Shown piece after piece: positions 10,683 through 23,508 of a stretch of DNA of 64,000 nucleotides. The translations under genes and the position numbers were made by a program. The DNA comes from Bactericera cockerelli. Its lineage: Eukaryota; Arthropoda; Insecta; Hemiptera; Triozidae. The stretch spans positions 12,885,592 through 12,949,591 of the forward strand of contig CM044967.1 in assembly GCA_024516035.1 (NCBI GenBank), written 5' to 3'. Under the pieces are notes generated by a model. That model saw only the letters and a program-made list of their open reading frames with translations. It searched no databases and was not told the DNA's origin. How positions within the stretch are numbered: the stretch's first letter is position 1; every line of letters starts with the position of its first letter.

Positions 10683-13600
10683 TTTATTATAAAATACAAT
10701 TCTGAATTCTTTTACAGAGCTTGTTACTGGCTAGTCCTGACCAAGCTCAAGACAAATACCCTTCTATTTGACCCCTAACCTAGATGTAAATGTTCAATAA
10801 TACAAGACTCGCAAGACATTAGTATGTACAATGGTGTATTCTTTACTAGACTGTCTGTTCGGACTTTTCCCACATCATTGATAACAGTACACACCACTAA
10901 GGAATATCAGAAAGAAGAAGTGTTTAAAAATCCATATAAATTGGATTCAAATAGGAAAAGCATTCAATACACTTCCTCACCAGTTTAATTCACTCGTGAT
11001 GAGCGTCTAGAATTCCAGATCCAGAACAGTGGTAGATAAAGTATTGAGCCATGAAACTGTAGTAGGAATATATGCAGCCCGATTAGGTCTAAAGGAACTC
11101 TTCATTTCATCAGTTGATTTTTGTTTTTATTACTTGGTCAAATAAAAGTTTATGCATTAGCTGAAGTCCAAATTGACGGATCATCAGAGTGGGATACCAG
11201 ATTAAATTTAATCACTTCGACCATATGCTCTTGTAGGTGGTTGTAGTCTAATCATAACAGAATAGCGTAGAAAGGTATCTAAGTAGAGGGATTATTTTTC
11301 AGGAAAAGAGACAGTCTATTAAGTTTATGGACCAAACCCAAAGAAGTTTCTATTTTTATTCTATCTATTAACATCATTTAAAATTGAACGAAGATATTGA
11401 ACTGCAAATGCAGGTAAAACACAATAACAAAGTTGAATCTATCAGCTATTTCAACCTTGAAAACCTTCAAAAATTTAAAACCCTTTGACACAGCAAGAAA
11501 TGATATGGCCAATTATAGATCCAATGATAAGATCTTTGGACCTCAAGAAACAAGTCTATGTTGTTAATTAAACCCATTAAATTTGAAGACCCAAGTAGCT
11601 CATCTCATATAGAAACCTAATAAAAATGGAAAAATATTTGGAAACACTTGAACTTATGAAGAGTGTTAGTATTGAAAAGAAATTTGGGCTATTGTGACCT
11701 CGTAAAATCTACCAGTTTTCGGGACGCCTAAACGTTTGGCAACCTCTGATCTAGAATAAGAACATTGAACATGAACAGTTCTTCATCAACAATGTCACAG
11801 ACTAGTAAAAAAATCATTGAACCTGTCGCCGCGCCAGTTGAGATAGGGATATAGTTGTAGTCTTTCACACTAGATTTAGGATTTTGAAATAAAAATTGGA
11901 AAGAAATGAAACGATATTACTTCTCTGAGTTTTTGGAAAGTTTGGGGCTCATTGCGACTTTAACTAAAAAAATAGTATATTGTATTTTTTTTAATGAACG
12001 TGTTAACGTCAAATCAAGGAATGTTATTTATTTCTGTCTTGGTCCTCAAAAGTATTCTTTAAGTATACCGTTGTTCATTATTTAAATAACTATACTTACT
12101 TGTCGTGTTCATTTTTATTGTTCTTGGAAGGATTGACGGGTATTAGCACACCTGATCTCGTATTGAGCTTGTGTTAATCTGTTTGACGTTCTCATCTACC
12201 TTCTTCCAAAATCAATCTTTCAGCTCTCCTGTTCTGTCCGATAATTTTTTATGAAATTGCTTGAATAAATAAATATTTTATTCGTCATTTTTCAGGTGCT
12301 GAAATTGTAACCAGAATGAGCTAAATGTTCCTCCTAGGCAAAAACCTTCTTCCTCTCACTCGATTCTTACACGTCACTCAATATGTCAAGATGAAACAAA
12401 GAAAAGGTAAGAATCGTTTATTTGGCTTTTGATTAAAATCAAGTTATCAATGACTTTTTAGTGAGATTTTGTCATCAATCGATTCATAAACACATTAAAA
12501 CTGTCACAGTTTATACTAGGAGTATAATAAAAAAATATATTACAAATACAGCGGTCAGAGCAAATTTCTTGGTAAAAATTAATTTTTAAATTTTAAAATC
12601 TGAAGGTTTCAAATAATTTGGAGTAGACTTTTGCCAATCAGGAACATTGTTACTTTCAATAACAGTATTTGATTCCAATAACAGTTCTTTTTATGAATCT
12701 TAGAGTACCGGTTCTAAATTTTGACGAATAAATCTTATCTCAAAGATCTATGAAGTTTCAAGTTTGACTTGAGAATTTTAAGAACTTAGAAGACATACAT
12801 AAAACTGCATCAACATTCTAAGTACTTCTTCATTTTTCTTCAAGCAATCTTTACCTCAATGCTTATATACATAGACATACTCTTTTATATAATTTAAGAC
12901 TAATGAGTTCAATCGAATGTCTGATAGAATTCTGGCGAAAATTAAGGAACCAAGTTTGTTGAACAATCAAGAGAAATGGACTTTAACGTCTTTGACACAT
13001 AAAAAATCAGTAAAAAAAGGAACAAAATGTAAATGGTTTGAGCAAACTACATGAATGACAAAGATGACGAAGCATTTTCTCACCAATGATACTTCATCAT
13101 GTTTATTTAAAAATGATGTAAAAGAGCTAGAAAAAAATCATTGAAAAATTTACGTGACTAGAAGAAAATTGATAATATTGTCTGACTAGCACGAGACGTG
13201 CATTAGTTTTCTTCTATGCTAATTATATAATTAAAATATGAAAAGGGAAACTGAATCGCTGAGAACTACAATGATTCAACAATACACGTAATCAACGAGT
13301 AAGAAGAAATGAGATTTACTCTTTATTATTGAATCACGTCTAAGGAATAACGTAACAGAATGAGTAGTGAAAATGAAGATATTGGTGTTGGTAAGTGTGG
13401 GTGGAAAAGGAAAAATGAATTTTCTTTCCTAAAAAAGAGAGTTGTTGTAAATTTGAATAATATTGGTTTTTATTTTAACCATATTAACTGTATTCTAACG
13501 GAATTCTACCAATAGTGACTTTTTTAGATTGCTCTGTTATTTTTTTTGTTTGTTGTGAATATATTATTTTTACACAACTACTTTTTTCTGAACCCAGCCA

Positions 13601-13790
13601 ATGTGGTTGGTAATAATACCCACCAAAGTTTCAGAAAATGTACTTTTTTCAACTTACCATAACAATACAAAGAAGTAAATGCTAACTTGATCTTTTGAAC
13701 TTGACACTTGGTTTCTGCAACACCTGAGTCTCCCTATAGAATAGAAATGGAACTTTCGACACTTTCATTTCTAACTTGAAAAGGAAAAAA
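10683..13790. other. Unassigned AT-rich intergenic sequence
   Basis: No coding exon, RNA gene or element ends recognised over about 3 kb. An upstream non-coding exon of the protease gene could lie anywhere in such stretches but cannot be seen. Confidence 0.3.
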
Positions 13791-14235
13791 AGTTGACTAA
13801 ATTCAAAACTAAATAAACCAACAAATGGTCAAAGTTCACCCACACTGACACAAATAATAACAAAAACAAATATAAAACCAACAGAACTTTACAAATACAT
13901 AACAGCAAAAACATGAACATCATAGTGAAAACAATATCAACAAATAAAATACCAATTAGAACAAGATGAAGAGAAAAAACTAAGACAATATCAGAAACAA
14001 TACCTACAACAACAAAATATAAAACATTTACTTAAAAATAACATTAACAACAAGGCAAAATACAACTGTAATACCAATTACAATGAGATAAAGAGGTAGT
14101 GTTATAACAAAAACACGAAAAAACAATGTAACGTAATACCAATTACAACAATAGAAAGAGGGGGAGTTAGAACAGTACCACAAAAATGATAACAATTACA
14201 ACGAGATAAATGAGAAGAGATAACAAAAACATAAT
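13791..14235. repeat. Degenerate A/C-rich repeat
   Basis: Imperfect repetition of AATACCAATTACAAC, GATAAAGAG and ATAACAAAAACA motifs roughly every 70 bp. Pyrimidines are scarce on this strand. Confidence 0.45.
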
Positions 14236-15072
14236 GAACTCCAGAAACAATAATATCGGAAGCTGTTTTTATGGAATCCTTAACGAATGACTCGAATAAC
14301 TTTCTTTCAATGCTGAGTTAGTGAGTTGTCGCATGTTTATTTTGCATGGGTAAAAAAGTACGTCTCTTTATGCAAATCCACTTTCTATGGCATGTTTGAC
14401 ATGTATTGTATTGTATGCTTTGCGTTTTCATGTTTATCTACTTGTGTTTACAATGACGATGTTACAACTCTCTGTAATTTTGAAATTCGGTAGAGAGTTT
14501 TACATAAGTTGTACAATAAAATATTCATATACATTTGCATGGTTTCATTTTCGAGGTATGGAGATATATTATACTATTTCTTCTTTCAGAATTTGTCGAT
14601 TCTAAAAAAACCTTGAAATAGTCTCTGAAAGCCTTAAACTAGAAGGCCTTTTCTAAATTGTTGACATTTTTGTGCCAGTACTCTATGCTTCTTGCTTGGT
14701 TATGTATGGGTCTTCATTGGACTTGTTTCTTACTTTTTCGATCAATTTGAATTTTTTATTAATTTTTTGCCCCGATGAAATTACTTTTTCCACATGACCT
14801 TCAAGTTCTGTATTGTAGGACAGTGTGTTATTTTGAGGAAACAATGTTACTCACTTGTATTAATTTCAATGATTTTTTTTTCAAATTTCCATAGATAATA
14901 TTATAAAAATAAATAAGCCAATTATTGATTTCACATTGCGCCTACAATTGCTTTACTTTTTTCACCTTATGAGTTTTTGCAAACATTGTAGGAAAATACC
15001 TGTACGTTTATTATTATCATTTATTTGGCAAAATAGTTATTCAAACTTATGAAATTGCTGGTTTAAGGATAC
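14236..15072. other. Unassigned intergenic sequence
   Basis: No recognisable gene or repeat boundary. Confidence 0.3.
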
Positions 15073-15912
15073 CTCTCAGTCAGGGTCTCCAATGCTAGCC
15101 CTATAGGGCTAGATCTAGCCCTTTTGAGAAAAATCTAGCCCCCTAGCCCTTTTTACTCAAATCTAGCCCTTTTTTGAGAATCCGCCAAAAGCTAACAAAT
15201 GAGTTTTATCACGAAAATTCAAGCTCGAGTTCCCGAATCAGGATTGACGTTACGGCAACATCGCAATTACACGAAAACCTCAAAGAAGCCTCTGATTTTT
15301 CGGAAATTGCGATGTTGTTTTGTTAACTTTTTACATTTTGAATGTTAACATTTCTGAAAGCATTTTGAACGTTTTTTTTTGTGTCGTCCACATGGTCATT
15401 TCATAAGTTTCATATTGATCAATGATGATTTATCATTTTGTGTGACTTGTGTTCAATTCTCACTAGGGCAAGATATGAGTAAGAATGCTGTTTCAATGTG
15501 ACCATCAGGGATGGAATTATGGTCAAAATAAGATATTGGGACAGATATATGGTGATCTCGGTTTTATTCCCAGCAGGGCAGAAAATTTCTGCCCTATGTC
15601 CACTGTATTTCCATCACGTTTTCATTAATGTTGTGTACTAGAATTATAATTATAGTTCTCATACCTAGCTATTTAAGAATTCTAAATATTATCAAACACC
15701 TCGGCCGAGGTGTGAAGAACGCCAATACAAAGAAAGAGACAGCCCGGCAGAGTGTAAGGTTACGGAAAACATAGTTCCCATGCATTTCATGTACTTTCAG
15801 CCAGCGAGGTTTTCAGCAGGAGTTTGTACATACTGGTGTGGAGAGATGATATGGGACCTGCACTCATACCCAGAGTCACCAAGAAGTTTTAGTCATGTGT
15901 TTTAAAGACTAA

Positions 15913-16041
15913 GGGCGGAATTAATAGACATTTTTGTAATACCTCTGTGGCACTAAGTCACGGATTGCGTACTGTGTAAGATAGGGAAAACCGACACTTA
16001 CCAACGACTTAAGTTATTGATGTTGTCTATTAATTCCGCCC
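15913..16041. mobile_element. PIF/Harbinger-type MITE, copy 1 (129 bp)
   Basis: Terminal inverted repeats GGGCGGAATTAATAGACA and TGTCTATTAATTCCGCCC, flanked by TAA on both sides (15910-15912, 16042-16044). A 3-bp TAA duplication fits PIF/Harbinger. A second complete copy is at 32898-33027. Confidence 0.8.
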
Positions 16042-16169
16042 TAAATCTTGTAGGAACTGAGATTCGGACTAATTCAGAATGTTCCCGAATGAGCTTTTAT
16101 CTTTCTGGGATTAAATATCATATAGACTTAGAAATTCAAATTGTGGTGAAGCACAAGCAGAAAAAGCAC

Positions 16170-16275
16170 AGGTGAAGCACAGAGCAGAAAAGTTCCTGCC
16201 CCGCTGGTGATCGAACCAAGGTCACCATGCGTGCAATGCCTAGCGCTAAATCATTGGGCAACGGTGACTACTCAC
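16170..16275 (-). repeat. tRNA-derived SINE family E head (inside the hAT element)
   Basis: The minus strand reads GTCACCGTTGCCCAATGATT, then GGTGACCTTGGTTCGATCAC, a decayed tRNA-like head with a B box. It matches the order in 31790-31992 (-). Confidence 0.55.
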
Positions 16276-17490
16276 AAATCGCTTCTCGGCCTTTTGGTAG
16301 ATGTAATATCACAAAAATAAGTATTAATTAATTAATTTTAATAGCAATCGTGTGATAATGGCCAGTTTGAAAAATTTTCAAGTATATTTTTAGGAATAAT
16401 TCAAATTTATTTCAGTCTTTATTACAAAACTTTTATAAACTTAGCACATCAGGATAAGATGACAGGTTTATGAAGAACAAGGACAAGGATAATTAAATAA
16501 TGGGCAAAAGAATAAAGATGTCATGAAGATAAACAAGTACATATTTGAATTTTGAAAAAGATAAACATTTTATCTTTGTTTACGATTTAAAAATTCCAAA
16601 GAAGAAATTCTATAGTATTTTCAATATTTTTTTCTCTTTGGGAAGCCAATCGGTCCTCGAATCACTGATTCGTGAATCAAGGTTACTTCCTCAAATTGAG
16701 TGCTCCGAATCACCTGCGAATCAGAGATTGGAGATGATAAAACCCGATTCGTCGAGCCAATCCGGAGTTCGAGCGAATCCGGGGTGAATCTTGGATGATA
16801 AAAGCTAAACACTAACTATCCCGCTAGAGTGCGACTCGGTCTACTACAAATCAAGTGAAGAATAAATAATAAACCAAAAATAACACGTTTATATCGACTC
16901 AAAAGTACCTAATTAATAAATAAATTGTTAATAAAATGGACAGGTAAATATTACCTTAGTGAATACATACAAAAACACAGTTATTATTAGTATTAAAGGA
17001 CATTTTTAAAATCTAGCCCTTTTGCCTCCAAATCTAGCCCTTTTTTTTCTCGAATCTAGCCCTATCTTAAATTGTGAATTGGAGACCCTGCTCTCAGTCC
17101 TAATGGGATAGTACAGGTATAAATAGAGGATTTACTATTACTCAACATTGGATGTCCAGTATTAAATATTCCTTCTCGCTTAACTGAGCTATTATCTATC
17201 CACGCTCCTAGTTCCACCTAATTTACCTATTAAATAAATTAGCCTAAACAATGGACATCGATTTGATCAGTCATTTGCCATGCTCGCCTCTGCCTTGGAA
17301 TCTGCATGATAATCAATTGGTGAATATTAATTTCGCATATCATAAAGTGCAGTTGTCGAAGCAACAAAATAGAAGCTGGTGCAATTTGATGTTTTGCAAA
17401 ATACCTGCCAACGAGTGACTAAGCGATTATGATTATTATTTTCTATTTGTTTTTGCAAGGCGACTAGATAGCTAGACTATAACTCCTTAA

Positions 17491-17765
17491 CACTTCCCGT
17501 GCCCAAGGCAAAAACATGACATTTCCCCCCAGGCCCAAAATGTCAGACGTATGCATTTTTCGTGTCATTTTTCATGATTTAAAAAAAGGAAAATGTTCCT
17601 CACAGGCCCAGGATTATAAATCCAATGCTAAACACATTGTAGTGTCAGACGTAAGGGTCTGACATGCATTTAAAGTGAGGAAAGACTGTCAGACGCATAC
17701 GTCTGACATGCACTTTTTTGGTAACTCACTGTCGGACGCATACGTCTGACGTGGCGCGGGAAGTG
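17491..17765. mobile_element. piggyBac-like MITE (275 bp)
   Basis: Inverted ends CACTTCCCGTGCC and GGCGCGGGAAGTG. The left flank is TTAA (17487-17490); the right flank is TTCA (17766-17769), one base off TTAA. Inside are four copies of a palindrome-like GTCAGACGYATACGTCTGAC motif (about 17540, 17642, 17688, 17730). The TTAA target and the C-rich ends suggest piggyBac mobilisation. Confidence 0.65.
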
Positions 17766-17932
17766 TTCATACTGTTATTTCAAAAGGGACAGTCTTATCC
17801 ATTTCTCAATCGAGAAAAACTGTCTCTAGTTTAATAAAATATTAAGGTAAAATCTCATTGAAGGAGGCTAAAAAATTTAGTCAGCGCAATTGGAACGTTC
17901 AAATTTTTGAATCACTTTCACTTATTTTAAGA

Positions 17933-18076
17933 CCCTTTAAGTTAACCAAAGTCCAGCTGGGTTAGGACTTGTATTATTCAAGTTCGAACCCTCGTGAAAC
18001 CGGCTACTACCGGCCCTAGCTTGGATGGGTAAAATTAATGTAGATTGCTGGTAAGTTCTCAGTTAATGAAGGGTAA
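17933..18076 (+). repeat. Degenerate 5S-derived SINE fragment
   Basis: Contains GTCCAGCTGGGTTAGGACTT, then ACCGGCCCTAGCTTGGATGG, GTCTAGATTGC-like text and GAGGGTAAAAC-like text, in the same order as the complete element at 27061-27336. Its 5' part and tail are missing. Confidence 0.55.
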
Positions 18077-18154
18077 AACAGAAGTCTCGGTTAACTTCAA
18101 TGTTACAGAGATATCGAAATTTTAATATCCATGCCTTAGTTAATTTAAAATATA

Positions 18155-18545
18155 GGGTTGAATTATAAAACAGGATAATCCATAATGAAATGTGATTTTT
18201 TTTTTTTTTTTTTTTGGCAAAGAGAAATTTTTTATTAATATTTATCACACTCATTCGTCATAAATTAAAAATAAATAAATAATCATGTATAAAAATGAGG
18301 CATTCCCGCTCCGTCTTCATAGGGTAAGCTTCTTATTAGCCTCCTTGCTCCTCTTATTCTCAAACCAACTGCTCTTATTATAGACATTTGCCCTTGGGCT
18401 TTCAACCAAGATAGTATTTGGGAATATGGTTTGTTCCACTTTGTTGAAAGGTTGAATCACATAATGAAATGTGATTGGTTGAAACTCCGACTTGAAAGCG
18501 TGTCAAGCTCAGCCTTAACTATAATCCTGTTTCATAATGTGCCCC
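18155..18545. mobile_element. MITE family F, copy 1
   Basis: Starts GGGTTGAATTATAAAACAGG and ends CCTGTTTCATAATGTGCCCC, followed by TAA; the left flank is ATA. Same ends as the element at 41132-41464. It contains a T tract and an internal GAATCACATAATGAAATGTG block that echoes the ends. Confidence 0.6.
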
Positions 18546-18548
18546 TAA

Positions 18549-19635
18549 GCCGAAAGAAAGTCCAAAACCAATAGTAAATACCTTTCTTGTAAGTCTCTAG
18601 GTATATGACTACGGAATTTCTTTCATGATTGATTATTTAATTCATCTTCCCGAACTAGGAATCAATACAAAAGTCGCACTTGAAGTGATGATATTTTTCG
18701 GTTCCAGGTGCGGTTAGCTCTTTGAGAAAGTGGGTTTTTAGGGGTGGAAATCCCACACCGCAAGTCAGGATGACCTGGGTGTCTTTAAAAGATGTTTTCC
18801 TGCCTTCAATCATAAAAAAAAACAAAAAAATAGATGCTATTGGATTGGAATCTCCCAATCCAACATAGCTCACAACATGCTCTCAGACAATTGTGTCACC
18901 CATCTCCACCTGACACATGTCACTAGCTCGTTGACAAGAAGACAAAAATCATATTTTTCTTTGATTGGTATTGAAATAATATAAACTGTGCAATAACATA
19001 ACAGAGCCATCATTGGACCGTCTAGTAAAAGCATGACTAAACGTTCCACTGAGTTATTTACTTTCACCGTGTAGCCACTAGCCTGTTCTTTCCTCTTCTG
19101 GGCGAGAGGACTCACAAGGACTGGTGACTGAATAAACATGGGTACCAAACTCAGTTGCCAACACTACCAACAGTCAGAGCCATAATGAACTTAAATATTT
19201 ATATTCACCTTGACTTGAGTCACCATTTCACCAAGTCAGATTCAAAGAAATACAGCCCGGAGATTTAGAGAAATTTATTTTGGTAGGTTGGTATCATATT
19301 GTTTAAAAAGATGTATGAAATTAAAATTCAAACATTCAGTAACAACATGAATAGGGATTTGAGTACTGGCCATGACAAATGTTCTATGAATCAACTGAGG
19401 CTGGAAAATGTCATATTGAAGAAATTGCAGACAAAGAAATTTGTTCTAAGCCAAAATCTTCTCACTTCTAAATAAGATAAGGAAAGTAAAAAATGGTTTT
19501 ATTTAGATTTTCAAAATGACGGGGAAGATTTTCATTGATTAAAAAATAATCATTTGAAAATTTATCACTTTGTATAAGTCGCGATGCTCACTTAGTATTA
19601 GTCGGCCCATGCTCTGTAAGGGGTGCCGAAGGGTT
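18549..19635. other. Unassigned intergenic sequence
   Basis: No recognisable gene. Short open frames only. Confidence 0.3.
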
Positions 19636-19639
19636 TATT

Positions 19640-19772
19640 ATTATTATTAGACGTGATGTGATATCACAAATACTCGAAATAGTATTTCTAAATATTTGCT
19701 GAACTTGGGACTCGAACCATTGACCTGAGCCGCCTTATCAATCGAGCTACTGAGAGTACTGAGGTTGGTAAA
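19640..19772 (-). repeat. tRNA-derived SINE family B copy
   Basis: The minus strand has a head reading CTCAGTAGCTCGATTGATAA and GGTTCGAGTCCCAAG, followed by the family B body with GTGATATCAC. Confidence 0.6.
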
Positions 19773-20899
19773 CATTAAATAGTCTTTTAACGATCACTTC
19801 ACCACCGAAGTAAGTTCATGCTATATTTTGTTTTAATGTGGGATCACCCAGACGTCCCAACTAACGTTGAGATTGTCTTGGGACTCAAGAGCTCCCACAA
19901 GACTTGAACCACCAATAGTAAGAGAAATTGTTTTGAGTCGGAGGATACAAAAACACTAGGTGAGCTTACGTATTTCTAATTAATTATCATTTCTAATTTC
20001 CAAGTCCTTCGCTTCTTGATCACCACTAAACGGTTAACAGAGGAACGGTTTACGGTTCTGTGTGTAGATTGAGATCGGTTTGGAATCTACCACGCCGGTG
20101 CAACTTAATAATTATCTACTCTGTATCTTCCTTCACGTTTTTACGTTTACAGCTACTCCTAAAACCAGGAAATCTGGATTCATTACCGACTGTGGTTGTT
20201 CGAAAACACAAAAGATCAGATTAGATCGACGATCGCAAGACAAAATGAGGGTCCGATCGTGCTTATATTGTGCTTCTATTATTGTTTGCTTCCATTAAAA
20301 AGTACATTAGTTTAAGTCAAAATGGCTTAAACGAATTTACTTTGTCTTAGAAAAGACTGGTAACAGACATTTAGAATAATATACTAATCTATACAAAGGC
20401 TTCACATGTTAAGCAAACATGTAAGTGTACAATGGATAATAATCCATGACTTAATTGGGTCCGAACATATACCTATTCAGCAATATTTGTTCGAACCTTA
20501 AGTGATAAAAATATTTTTTGTCGTTGTTATTTCTTTTACGAGTATTTCTACAAAAGAACGAACATTTCATTTATCTTGGAATATAGAAGAATATCATCAA
20601 CTCTAGATTCTTGATCAACATGATCTATACTTGTATAGATAGCTTACTAACTTAATAATCCGTCGGGCAAGATTTTGATTCGATAATTTGGATGCATTAT
20701 CGCAAAAAAAATTGCGAAATACGGTAGTGAAACTTTTACCGCGCTAAAACTTACGATCAAATTGAGAAGATGTGCAAAGTTTATTTCCCTGTTCTACAAA
20801 CTTTATGGAAGAAAACCCAGGAAGAATATTAAATATGCTCACAGTGCGGGAGCAGTATTCTCAGGAAGAGTCATGATTGCCATTACCTATCTCGACATA
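19773..20899. other. Unassigned intergenic sequence
   Basis: No recognisable gene or repeat. Confidence 0.3.
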
Positions 20900-20987
20900 T
20901 TTGGTGGATGTGTCAAAGTACTCAAAATGTGTACCGCAAGAGTATCCTGCCGGACCCATTTTGAGTACTTTTGACACATCCACCAAA
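20900..20987. repeat. 88-bp hairpin (inverted repeat)
   Basis: TTTGGTGGATGTGTCAAAGT (20900) pairs with the complementary stretch ending CATCCACCAAA (20987). Arms are about 30 nt with one bulge, and the loop is about 28 nt. The size fits either a micro-MITE or a miRNA-like precursor. Nothing in the sequence shows expression. Confidence 0.6.
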
Positions 20988-22629
20988 ATTCAAAAATGTT
21001 CGTCATCATCTAAATTATTATCAATAATAATAATCAATTATTACTATTTATCCAAAAAGATTCATTGGTGGAAATTTCAGCACAATTTAAAAACCCATAA
21101 TTAAGACAGTATACAAGATATTTGCGATACAATTTTCATTGAGTTTCAATGAAGCTTCAAAAAGAGTGCAAAAAGACATCTCCATATTTTTTCTCTCTGT
21201 GACTCGTTGTTCCCATGCAGTGAAACTTGAGCTTAGTTGGAGCAGTTTTCCTGGGAGGTTTATGGATTTTGCTTTTATTTTCAACATAAAAACGTGTTAC
21301 TGCCACGAAAGCCAATATTGAAGAGCTGAGTGCTCAGATTTCTGTTCCTCAGGCATTAAAATAGAAGTATAGAAGCCATTATGTCAGTACTCGAATGCCC
21401 CGACTTTTCTCCAGAAATCACGCCTTATTATGTCCAATCAGAAGATTGGTGACCGTCCTAATCCAGGACATTGAATCAAATAGAATCGTTGGCGTTAGGA
21501 AGTGCATCCAGACGTAATAATGTGCCAAAACCGACCAACCACAACCATGAGGTTGAACAACGTCAACCCTCCTTAAGCGGGATAAGACAGAGTAAAAGAA
21601 GAAGAAGATTGGTGACCTATTTTGGAATTGTATAGTTTGGGAAATCGACCCCTGCCTTGTTCAAAATATTATTAAACATATTCGAACGAACTTTATTTAC
21701 AGTAAATTAAATACAATACCTACAATATAACACTATTATGTACAAGAAAATAAAATAAAGTTTGAAAATAAATCAAGGTGGTTGCTGACAATGCCTGGGT
21801 CATTCTCCACTAAATATATTTTTTTCTGTTGGTGACTCAGTACAAAATTATATTAATATGTCTTTATTTTCGCTTATTAAGATCTGTAGGTATTTCAATT
21901 CTGACGGCAGCGAATTTGTAACCTAGAGGTCGGTTGTTTGAGTCCCAGCCATGGAAACTTTTGGTAAAGCAGGATTCTGTAAATGTGACATGTCTCTTGT
22001 GATTGACATAAAATATGAATGATTACCTAACCTTATTTCTTCTCTCTCGTGATATTATGCCTTCAGCTGCGATCTATGGAGTAGTTACAAGGAATATTTG
22101 AACAGCCTGTTCTCTTCCTGAATTTATTCGGGAAGATTATTATACACTCAGCTATTCAGGCAATTAAAAAACAACATCAATTATTATCATCACAAACATC
22201 AGTCATCCCTATTGGCGACCACAGGTCTAGCATGTCAGAGGGAAATGTAATTTATTCAGATTCTGGTGAGATAACCCGAAGACACGTAATCCTGTGAATA
22301 ATTACTTATGCACAGTACTCCGGTTACAGGTAAACTCTAATTGTTTTTCGGTGCCATAACAAAGAAAGTAAAGTAATCCTTCATAGTGATCGAATTCTGT
22401 TATCCAACGACTTGAATCCTTCGCTTGATTACCGTCATTGTTTTGACATCGTCGAGTAGTGAGCAAATGATTTGTTGATTAAGTTGTTATCAGTGTCTCT
22501 CTTGTATTTCTGCCATAGTGTCCACAGTATTAGAGAAGTAACAAACTCGCCCATCAACCTCGAACACCATTCCCTTGATTCAAAGTACACCCTGCTAACT
22601 TTCAGCAGTTATCGTATTAACATTCTTAC
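20988..22629. other. Mostly unassigned; fragments of families B and G
   Basis: 21530-21605 carries CAACCATGAGGTTGAACAAC and GATAAGACAGAGTAAAAGAA (family G, see 31560-31660). 21905-22020 is a decayed plus-strand family B copy (GTAACCTAGAGGTCGGTTGT, GAGTCCCAGCC). The rest shows nothing recognisable. Confidence 0.4.
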
Positions 22630-22760
22630 AATGTGGTATCACATAATATCACAATTACTCAAACTAGCTCTACTGAATCTTTGCTGAACATGGGACTCAA
22701 ACCACCGACCTCCGGTAACAACTCCACCGCCTTATCAATCCAACTACTGAGGTCGGTTGT
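22630..22760 (-). repeat. tRNA-derived SINE family B copy
   Basis: The minus strand reads CAGTAGTTGGATTGATAAGG, then GGAGGTCGGTGGTTTGAGTC, then the body with GTGATATTATG. Same family as 30126-30265. Confidence 0.6.
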
Positions 22761-23073
22761 TAGCTTTAAGGAGCTTTAATACCAGATATCAGCATTCATT
22801 AGAGTCAGGTAGAAGAAAATGATTCAAGCATTAACCTCACCCCAAGGGTAATTTCTATTATGTTCCTCGCACATTTGTCTTCTCTATCTGGGAGATAATA
22901 TATTCCTTCCGTAATAGCTTTCACTCCCCCATCGCCTGTCTACCGATTCACTCCCACCTCCCACCCACTGCTCTCTCCCACTCATATTTTATTTCATTAT
23001 TCCCGTCTATATTTTCCATCTCCATCCGTCTATGCCGAACTAGATTTTCCATCTCTATCTGTCCGTTCGGTTT

Positions 23074-23508
23074 TACTTCCGATAAATTTCTAATATTAGA
23101 ATTTGGAAGTATTGTGTTCGTTTTTGTAAAAATAATTATATATTTTTGCTCCGATTTCATTTTTTTTTTTTTTTTTTTTTTTTTTTTCTGGAAGTTTCAT
23201 AACCTCTTGAGCAACTTTGGTTTTATACTCATATATGCGTATTATTGTAATAGCTCTGATATTTAAGAAAATCAAAAATTTTGGACAAAAAAGTCAAAAA
23301 TAAGGTCCACGACTTGCCGGTAAACTGTTTTTTTGTAGCATCCGGAATGTAGGAAAAATAGTATTCTACCATATAAAACAAATTTCAGAAAAATCGGTTA
23401 AGTGGTTTTGGGGATACAAGTGATTTAGTAGAAAATCTCAAAATGTCCCCGTGTATACAATGTGAACAATCATGAGGAAGTATTGCGTCCATCATTGGCA
23501 CTGTTTCT
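23074..23508 (+). mobile_element. Family C copy, internally deleted
   Basis: Begins TTACTTCCGATAAATTTC with the AATATTAGAA palindrome, has a long T tract, lacks most of the microsatellite and CGATTTTGATG block, and ends CATTGGCACTGTTT. Confidence 0.6.

Larger units (their letters stand above)
15081..17090. mobile_element. Non-autonomous hAT-type transposon (about 2.0 kb)
   Basis: Ends CAGGGTCTCCAAT... and ...ATTGGAGACCCTG are inverted repeats. They are flanked by a perfect 8-bp duplication CTCTCAGT at 15073-15080 and 17091-17098, the size made by hAT transposases. Both ends carry several copies of CTAGCCCTTTT in opposite orientation, as expected of hAT subterminal repeats. No transposase frame is present. 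The interior hosts a nested MITE (15913-16041) and a SINE fragment (about 16170-16275). Confidence 0.87.

Noticed and set aside
10228..10692. Cys/Val-rich frames of 120-154 codons
   Set aside because: Direct products of the GT microsatellite.
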